Shown here piece by piece: positions 14,302 through 17,992 of a stretch of 17,992 nucleotides of DNA (its first letter is position 1; each line of letters begins with the position of its first letter). The position numbers and the translations under genes were made by a program. The DNA is from Burkholderiaceae bacterium. Lineage in GTDB: Bacteria; Pseudomonadota; Gammaproteobacteria; Burkholderiales; Burkholderiaceae. The DNA is taken from assembly GCA_017997515.1 (NCBI GenBank), contig JAGOEY010000013.1, positions 1-17,992 on the forward strand, written 5' to 3'. The notes under the pieces were generated by a model. The model did not search any database and was not told where the DNA came from. It saw nothing but the letters and a program-made list of their open reading frames with translations.

Positions 14302-15333
14302 ATGGTGGCGCACACGGCCGAGCCTATCGACACCGACGCAGTCATCATCGGCGCGGGCCCGGTCGGCCTTTTTCAGGCCTTCCAGCTGGGCCTGCTCGAA
14401 ATCAGCTGCCACATCGTTGACGCACTGCCCCATACAGGCGGCCAGTGCGCCGAGCTGTACGGCGACAAACCCATCTACGACATCCCCGGCACCGTGGCCA
14501 CCACGGGGCACGGGCTGGCAGAGGCCTTACTGCAGCAGATTGCGCCGTTCAAAGTGCCCATGCACCTGGGTGAACAGGTGGTGTCGCTGCAACGTGAACC
14601 CGACGACCGCCTGCGGCTGTCCACCACACGCGGCACGGTGTTTCTGGCCAAAACCGTTTTTATCGCGGCCGGTGTGGGCGCGTTTGTGCCCCGGCGTATC
14701 GGCATCGAGGGGCTGGAGCGTTTCGAAGGCACCCAGGTTTTCTACCACCCGGACACACTCGACCGTTTTAGCGGCCAGACCGTGGTCGTCAACGGGGGAG
14801 ACGACAGCGCCCTCACCACGGCACTGGCGCTGGTGGGTCAAGCCCGCCACATCACCCTGCTGCACCGGCGCGACGGCTTTCAGGCCAACCCGGCGCTGGT
14901 CGCCGGCATGCGTGCCCAGGTGGCATCGGGCGCACTGCGCTTCATGGTGGGCCAACCCGCCGCTTACGACGGTCAGCAACTGGAAGTCACGGTGCCCGAT
15001 GGCACAACGGTGGCGGTGCCCAGCGAGGCGCTTGTGGCCTGCCTGGGTGTGTCACCGCGCCTGGGACCGATTGCCGACTGGGGCCTGGCGCTGGAGCGCA
15101 AACAACTACCCGTGGACACCGAGAAGTTCCAGACCTGTGAGCCCGGCATCTTTGCGGTGGGCGACATCAACACCTACCCCGGCAAAAGAAAACTGATCGT
15201 CTGCGGCTTCCATGAAGCCACTCTCGCCGCCTGGGCTGCCACGGCGATGGTGTTTCCGGGCAAGGCAATTCATCTGCAGTACACCACCACCAGCAGCCGG
15301 CTGCATACGCTGCTGGGTGTGGCACCGGCCTAA
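14302..15333 (+). CDS. ferredoxin-NADP(+) reductase, thioredoxin-reductase-like type
   Basis: A 343-residue FAD/NAD(P)H oxidoreductase resembling thioredoxin reductase but of the bacterial YumC-like FNR class. The N-terminal FAD Rossmann motif is G17-A-G-P-V-G22 in AVIIGAGPVGLFQAFQLG. HTGGQCAELYGDKPIYDIPG follows, an NADPH-domain motif VVNGGDDSALTTALAL, and the C-terminal FAD motif FAVGDINTYPGKRKLIVCGFHEATLAAWAA. There is no CxxC redox pair in the NADPH domain, which argues against thioredoxin reductase. The chosen ATG is 20 bp after fdxA; a GTG one codon earlier is also possible. No strong Shine-Dalgarno is present. Adjacent fdxA suggests NADPH to FdxA electron transfer for sulfite reduction. 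Confidence 0.92.
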   Translation: MVAHTAEPIDTDAVIIGAGPVGLFQAFQLGLLEISCHIVDALPHTGGQCAELYGDKPIYDIPGTVATTGHGLAEALLQQIAPFKVPMHLGEQVVSLQREPDDRLRLSTTRGTVFLAKTVFIAAGVGAFVPRRIGIEGLERFEGTQVFYHPDTLDRFSGQTVVVNGGDDSALTTALALVGQARHITLLHRRDGFQANPALVAGMRAQVASGALRFMVGQPAAYDGQQLEVTVPDGTTVAVPSEALVACLGVSPRLGPIADWGLALERKQLPVDTEKFQTCEPGIFAVGDINTYPGKRKLIVCGFHEATLAAWAATAMVFPGKAIHLQYTTTSSRLHTLLGVAPA

Positions 15334-15340
15334 TCCGACC

Positions 15341-15346
15341 TACAAT
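15341..15346 (+). promoter_or_regulatory. candidate -10 element of the TPP-riboswitch transcript
   Basis: TACAAT lies 25 bp before the riboswitch and 7 bp after the preceding stop codon, so the -35 region would fall inside the upstream coding sequence; no consensus -35 is visible there. A start near 15353 would begin the RNA with a perfect 7-bp hairpin GCTTCGC/GCGAAGC (15354-15373), whose 3' arm overlaps the first bases of riboswitch helix P1. Confidence 0.45.
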
Positions 15347-15371
15347 CCAACCCGCTTCGCCCACCCGCGAA

Positions 15372-15516
15372 GCCACCGCTAGGGGTGTTGCCCGCTGCTG
15401 TTCACACCGCAGCAGGCGACTGAGAAAGTCCCTTTGAACCTGTCCGACCTGGAGGTCGGGAATCCACTACGTTTTACATAGTGGGCTTGAGGTAATCCTC
15501 GCGCAGGGAAGCTGGC
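15372..15516 (+). ncRNA. TPP riboswitch (THI element) with two extra hairpins
   Basis: The conserved core is clear: AGGGGTG at 15381-15387, CTGAGA at 15420-15425, CCCTTTGAACCTG at 15430-15442, and the GAGG-TAAT-CCTC helix (15489-15500) followed by GCGCAGGGAAG. P3 is CTGCTG/CAGCAG (15395-15415), P4 pairs CCTG (15439-15442) with CAGG (15504-15507), and P1 pairs GCCA..GCT (15372-15380) with AGCTGGC (15510-15516). Between the P4 5' strand and the P5 helix, where one or two bases are usual, there are about 44 extra nucleotides. They form CCGACCT-GG-AGGTCGG (15444-15459) and CCACTA/TAGTGG (15464-15484). It lies upstream of the transporter gene and should lower its expression when TPP is abundant. 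Confidence 0.93.
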
Positions 15517-15587
15517 CCGGTTGCCAACACCACGTTGACGCTTCCACCGGGCCTTGCCCACCTGCCACACACTTTGCACTGGGGCAA
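15514..15587 (+). promoter_or_regulatory. putative expression platform of the TPP riboswitch
   Basis: GGCCCGGT (15514-15521) is a perfect inverted repeat of ACCGGGCC (15546-15553), and its 5' arm shares bases with the 3' strand of P1. TTGCCC (15554-15559) pairs with GGGCAA (15582-15587), which includes the purine-rich TGGGG just before the ATG at 15592. A second TTGCC (15521-15525) could compete for the same GGCAA. No T-run follows, so control of translation start rather than termination is suggested. Confidence 0.45.
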
Positions 15588-15591
15588 ATGG

Positions 15592-16920
15592 ATGGCACAG
15601 ACTTCTGATTTTTCCGGCGCCAATGAGGCGCTGGTGCCGCTGCCTGAGAGCAGCCGCGTGTTCCGCTGGCACGACCACGCCTCACTCTGGTTCAGCCTGG
15701 GTGTGGGCCTGCTGGTCATGCAGATTGGTGCCTACCTGGTGCCCGCCGTGGGCACGCGCGACGCGGTAGTGGCCATCGTGGTTGGTTCGCTGCTGGGTGC
15801 GGGCCTGTTGGCCTGGACAGCCCGGCTGGGCTGCGACACCGGGCTGGCCAGTGCAGGCCTGATGCATGCCACCTATGGCCGGGGTTTTGCGCGGCTGCCG
15901 GTGGTGCTGAACATCGTGCAGCTGGTGGGCTGGACGACATTTGAGCTGGTCATCATGCGTGAAAGCACCCAAGCCATTGGGCAGCAGGCATTGGGTCTGC
16001 CACTGGGCAGCACACTCGGCACGGTGATCACCACACTGCTGTGGGGCGCTGTGCTGCTGGCCTTGCTGGCAGGTTCGATGGTCACGCTGGTGCGCCGCTT
16101 TGTGAGCCGTTTTGGCCTGCCGCTGGTGGTGCTGTCGCTGCTGTGGCTGACCTGGCAATTTGGCAGCCAGATCAGTGCCAAAGGTTTCGACACTTTCTGG
16201 GCCCGCCCCGGCAACGGGAGCATGGGCCTGTTCAGCGCGCTGGACCTGGTGATTGCCATGCCTGTGTCGTGGTTGCCGCTGGTAGCCGACTACGCGCGCC
16301 ACGGCCTGCGCCGCCAGGGTGGCCGACTGGGTGCGGCCTTCAGCGGCACCTGGATCGGGTATGCACTGGCCAACATCTGGTGTTATGCGCTGGGGGTGAT
16401 GGTGGTGAGTGTGGCCGAGCCGGGCACCGGCCTGGTCACCGCGCTGTTGCTGGCCCAGGGCGGGCTGGTGGCGCTGGGCCTGATCCTGATCGACGAAATC
16501 GACAACGCCTATGGCGATGTTTATTCGGGCGCGGTGTCGGTGCACAGCCTGCAGCCACGCTGGACGGTGCGCCGCTGGGGCCTGCTGCTGGCCTGTGTGT
16601 GTATTGCGCTGGCGCTGGTGTTGCCCATACACACGCTGGAGCCGTTTTTGCTGATGCTGAGTTCCGTGTTTGTGCCGCTGTACGGCGTGATCCTGGGACG
16701 CTTGGGCACCGGCGTTCGGGCCTCTGTGGCAGCCCCTTTGCGTGGCATCGACTGGGGCGCTGCGGGCCTGTGGATTGCAGGTATCGCGCTGTACCACGCC
16801 TGTGCCCGCTGGGCACCACAGTTCGGTTCGGCCCTGCCCACGCTGGCCCTGACCTTTACGCTGGCCTGGGCTACCCGGCCGACACAGTCACCGTTGGCAC
16901 CGGTGCAAAACCATGGTTGA
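15592..16920 (+). CDS. cytX: CytX-type NCS1 transporter, putative hydroxymethylpyrimidine permease
   Basis: A 442-residue inner-membrane protein of the NCS1 (cytosine/purine permease) family with about twelve hydrophobic segments. The N-terminus RVFRWHDHASLWFSLGVGLLVMQIGAYLVPAVGTRDAVVAIVVGSLLGAGLLAW matches the CytX subgroup, which is repeatedly found under TPP-riboswitch control and predicted to import the thiamin pyrimidine precursor HMP. MPVSWLPLVADYARHG and LILIDEIDNAYGDVYSGAVS are further NCS1-like features. The ATG is set by the riboswitch leader and a TGGGG about 8 nt upstream. The riboswitch, thiD (HMP kinase) and thiO next to it support HMP rather than cytosine as substrate. Its last 50 bp overlap thiD on the other strand. 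Confidence 0.88.
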   Translation: MAQTSDFSGANEALVPLPESSRVFRWHDHASLWFSLGVGLLVMQIGAYLVPAVGTRDAVVAIVVGSLLGAGLLAWTARLGCDTGLASAGLMHATYGRGFARLPVVLNIVQLVGWTTFELVIMRESTQAIGQQALGLPLGSTLGTVITTLLWGAVLLALLAGSMVTLVRRFVSRFGLPLVVLSLLWLTWQFGSQISAKGFDTFWARPGNGSMGLFSALDLVIAMPVSWLPLVADYARHGLRRQGGRLGAAFSGTWIGYALANIWCYALGVMVVSVAEPGTGLVTALLLAQGGLVALGLILIDEIDNAYGDVYSGAVSVHSLQPRWTVRRWGLLLACVCIALALVLPIHTLEPFLLMLSSVFVPLYGVILGRLGTGVRASVAAPLRGIDWGAAGLWIAGIALYHACARWAPQFGSALPTLALTFTLAWATRPTQSPLAPVQNHG

Positions 16921-17746
16921 GCGGACCATGCCCCTGGCCCACCACCACACCGGCACCCGCCTGCATCGCACCCAGCACATAGGCACGGGCCTGCGCCACG
17001 GCGTCGGGCAAGGTCTGGCCCAGTGCGAGATGGGCCGCAATCGCCGACGACAGGGTACAGCCGGTGCCATGCAGGTTGCGGCTGGTGATGCGTGTGGACG
17101 CAAAGCGGTGGAACACACCACCCGGCAAAGCCAACACATCCACCACTTCCGTGCCCGGCAAATGCCCGCCCTTGAGCAGTGCCGTGTGTGCACCCAAAGC
17201 CAGCAGTTCACTGGCCGCAGCGTCCAGCGCACCGATGCCGTCAATGCTGTGCCCCAGCAACAACGCGGCTTCGTCCAGGTTGGGGGTCACCACCACAGCA
17301 CGAGGGAACAGTTCACGCACCAGGGCCTGCACCGCTTTTTCGGTGATAAGGCGGTCACCACTGGTGGCCACCATCACCGGGTCGAGCACAACATTCGGCA
17401 GTTTGTAGTGGTCGATGGCCCAGGCCACCACCTCTACCACCTCGGGCGCATGCAGCATGCCGAGCTTGACGGCATCCACACCAATGTCTTCCACAACGGC
17501 CTGGATCTGCGCTTTCAAAAAAGCCGGTGGTACGCCGTGAATGCCAGACACCCCCAGCGTGTTCTGCGCAGTGAGCGCGGTGATCGCTGTCATGCCGTAG
17601 CAGCCCAGCGCGGCAAAAGTTTTGAGGTCGGCCTGGATGCCCGCGCCGCCGCCACTGTCGGAGCCTGCGATGGAGAGCACCCGCGCATAACGCTGGGTGG
17701 GCAGCGTGGCTGCGGACTTGGCAAGGGCACTGGTGTTCGTTGTCAT
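16871..17746 (-). CDS. thiD: hydroxymethylpyrimidine/phosphomethylpyrimidine kinase
   Basis: A 291-residue ribokinase-fold kinase that phosphorylates HMP and HMP-phosphate to HMP-PP for thiamin synthesis. VLSIAGSDSGGGAGIQADLKTF (from about residue 23) is the ThiD signature; GCYGMTAITALTAQNT and LDPVMVATSGDRL follow. The anion-hole/catalytic motif GTGC is at residues 227-230. Family length is about 265-290. The start MTTNTSALAK is preferred; the frame stays open for 44 more codons upstream, but that stretch would run through the short gap into the divergent gene. A -10-like CATAAT lies only 7 nt before the ATG, suggesting a very short leader. Its 3' end overlaps cytX tail-to-tail. No riboswitch is visible on its own side. 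Confidence 0.96.
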   Translation of the reverse strand: MTTNTSALAKSAATLPTQRYARVLSIAGSDSGGGAGIQADLKTFAALGCYGMTAITALTAQNTLGVSGIHGVPPAFLKAQIQAVVEDIGVDAVKLGMLHAPEVVEVVAWAIDHYKLPNVVLDPVMVATSGDRLITEKAVQALVRELFPRAVVVTPNLDEAALLLGHSIDGIGALDAAASELLALGAHTALLKGGHLPGTEVVDVLALPGGVFHRFASTRITSRNLHGTGCTLSSAIAAHLALGQTLPDAVAQARAYVLGAMQAGAGVVVGQGHGPLNHGFAPVPTVTVSAG

Positions 17747-17783
17747 GCGGAAAATTATGACCCACAGTAAACACCTTCTATCG
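17740..17783. promoter_or_regulatory. compact divergent promoter region thiD/thiO
   Basis: Only 37 bp separate the two divergent start codons. For the plus strand, TTGTCA (17740-17745) and CACAGT (17763-17768) are 17 bp apart, with the -35 overlapping the thiD start codon. For the minus strand, CATAAT (plus-strand ATTATG at 17754-17759) is a -10 candidate without a good -35. The two promoters would overlap and could interfere with each other. Confidence 0.3.
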
Positions 17784-17992
17784 ATGCCCACTGCGATGCC
17801 CTTTCGCCACGCAACCGTGTTGGGTGCGGGCCTGATGGGCCGCCTGATGGCACTGGCATTGGTGCGCGCCGGGTGCACCGTCGATGTGTACGAGGCCCAT
17901 GGCCCGGACGCAGAAGGCGCCGCCGCCCGCGTGGCCGCTGCAATGCTGGCACCGCTGGCCGAGTCCGCCGTGGCGCCACCCGCCGTGGTGCG
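17784..17992 (+). CDS. thiO: FAD-dependent oxidoreductase, probable glycine oxidase ThiO (partial, 5' end only)
   Basis: An open frame of 69 complete codons starts at the ATG at 17784 and runs off the window edge. It encodes ATVLGAGLMGRLMALALVRAGCTVDVYEA, a Rossmann FAD/NAD-binding motif (GAGLMG), and AAARVAAAMLAPLAES, which matches the AAAGMLAP-type segment of ThiO and related DadA-like amine oxidases. ThiO oxidises glycine to iminoglycine for thiazole synthesis. A second ATG four codons downstream is an alternative start, and no clear Shine-Dalgarno is seen for either. The divergent thiD and the nearby TPP riboswitch support a thiamin role. A different DadA-like oxidase remains possible since the C-terminal part is missing. 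Confidence 0.8.
   Translation, partial: MPTAMPFRHATVLGAGLMGRLMALALVRAGCTVDVYEAHGPDAEGAAARVAAAMLAPLAESAVAPPAVV

Noticed and set aside
14302..15333. Thioredoxin reductase (trxB) as identity for the reductase after fdxA
   Set aside because: The CxxC pair of the NADPH domain is absent, and the adjacent ferredoxin and GDINTYPGKRKLIVCGFHEA segment fit the FNR class.
15535..15591. An upstream TTG-start extension of the cytX frame
   Set aside because: It would extend into the riboswitch expression platform. The peptide is not transporter-like, and the ATG at 15592 has the better-placed purine-rich site.
15682..16797. A 371-codon minus-strand frame over the transporter
   Set aside because: It mirrors the hydrophobic codons of cytX as a Gln/His-rich string, a usual artefact opposite membrane proteins.
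1..17992. Search for CRISPR arrays, IS ends, toxin-antitoxin pairs, phage or defence genes
   Set aside because: No regularly spaced repeats, transposase motifs or defence-type domains were seen; the gene content is metabolic throughout.

Overview
The window reads as chromosomal DNA of a high-GC betaproteobacterium, most likely a Burkholderiales member of the Comamonadaceae (Rhodoferax/Polaromonas-like). This is inferred from gene order (cysI, a DUF934 gene, cysH, cysD, cysN), protein style, and two kinds of short dispersed intergenic repeat. No database search was possible. No tRNA, rRNA, CRISPR array, IS element, phage gene or plasmid gene was seen, and no gene-free stretch exceeds about 245 bases.

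Left block (13-5351, all minus strand; transcription runs right to left): scavenging of organosulfur and sulfate. The order of transcription is sbp (periplasmic sulfate-binding protein), ssuE (FMN reductase), two tandem ssuA-like sulfonate-binding proteins, a possible small ORF, and ssuD (FMNH2-dependent alkanesulfonate monooxygenase). The ssuB/ssuC permease genes are not in the window and may lie beyond the left edge. A divergent regulatory region (5352-5484) separates this block from the rest.

Middle block (5485-15333, all plus strand): yggX and mnmC come first (iron trafficking/oxidative protection and wobble-uridine tRNA modification). A TauE/SafE-type membrane transporter follows. Then comes the assimilatory sulfate reduction cluster: cysI, DUF934, cysH, cysD, cysN. 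CysDN makes APS, CysH reduces the activated sulfate to sulfite, and CysI reduces sulfite to sulfide. No CysJ flavoprotein is present. A 7Fe ferredoxin (fdxA) and a thioredoxin-reductase-like ferredoxin-NADP reductase directly follow cysN and are the obvious candidate electron supply for CysI.

Right block (15341-17992): thiamin metabolism. A TPP riboswitch with two extra hairpins precedes a CytX-type pyrimidine/HMP transporter on the plus strand. thiD lies on the minus strand and overlaps the transporter tail-to-tail by 50 bp. A partial thiO-type FAD oxidoreductase runs off the right edge.

Most of the window is orthodox sulfur and thiamin metabolism. The less ordinary signals are at RNA/repeat level: a structured ~85-93 nt intergenic repeat present twice with a covarying closing helix, a second small repeat family that seems to have been absorbed in frame into the N-termini of two cys genes, an enlarged TPP riboswitch, and a CysH with no Fe-S cysteines.
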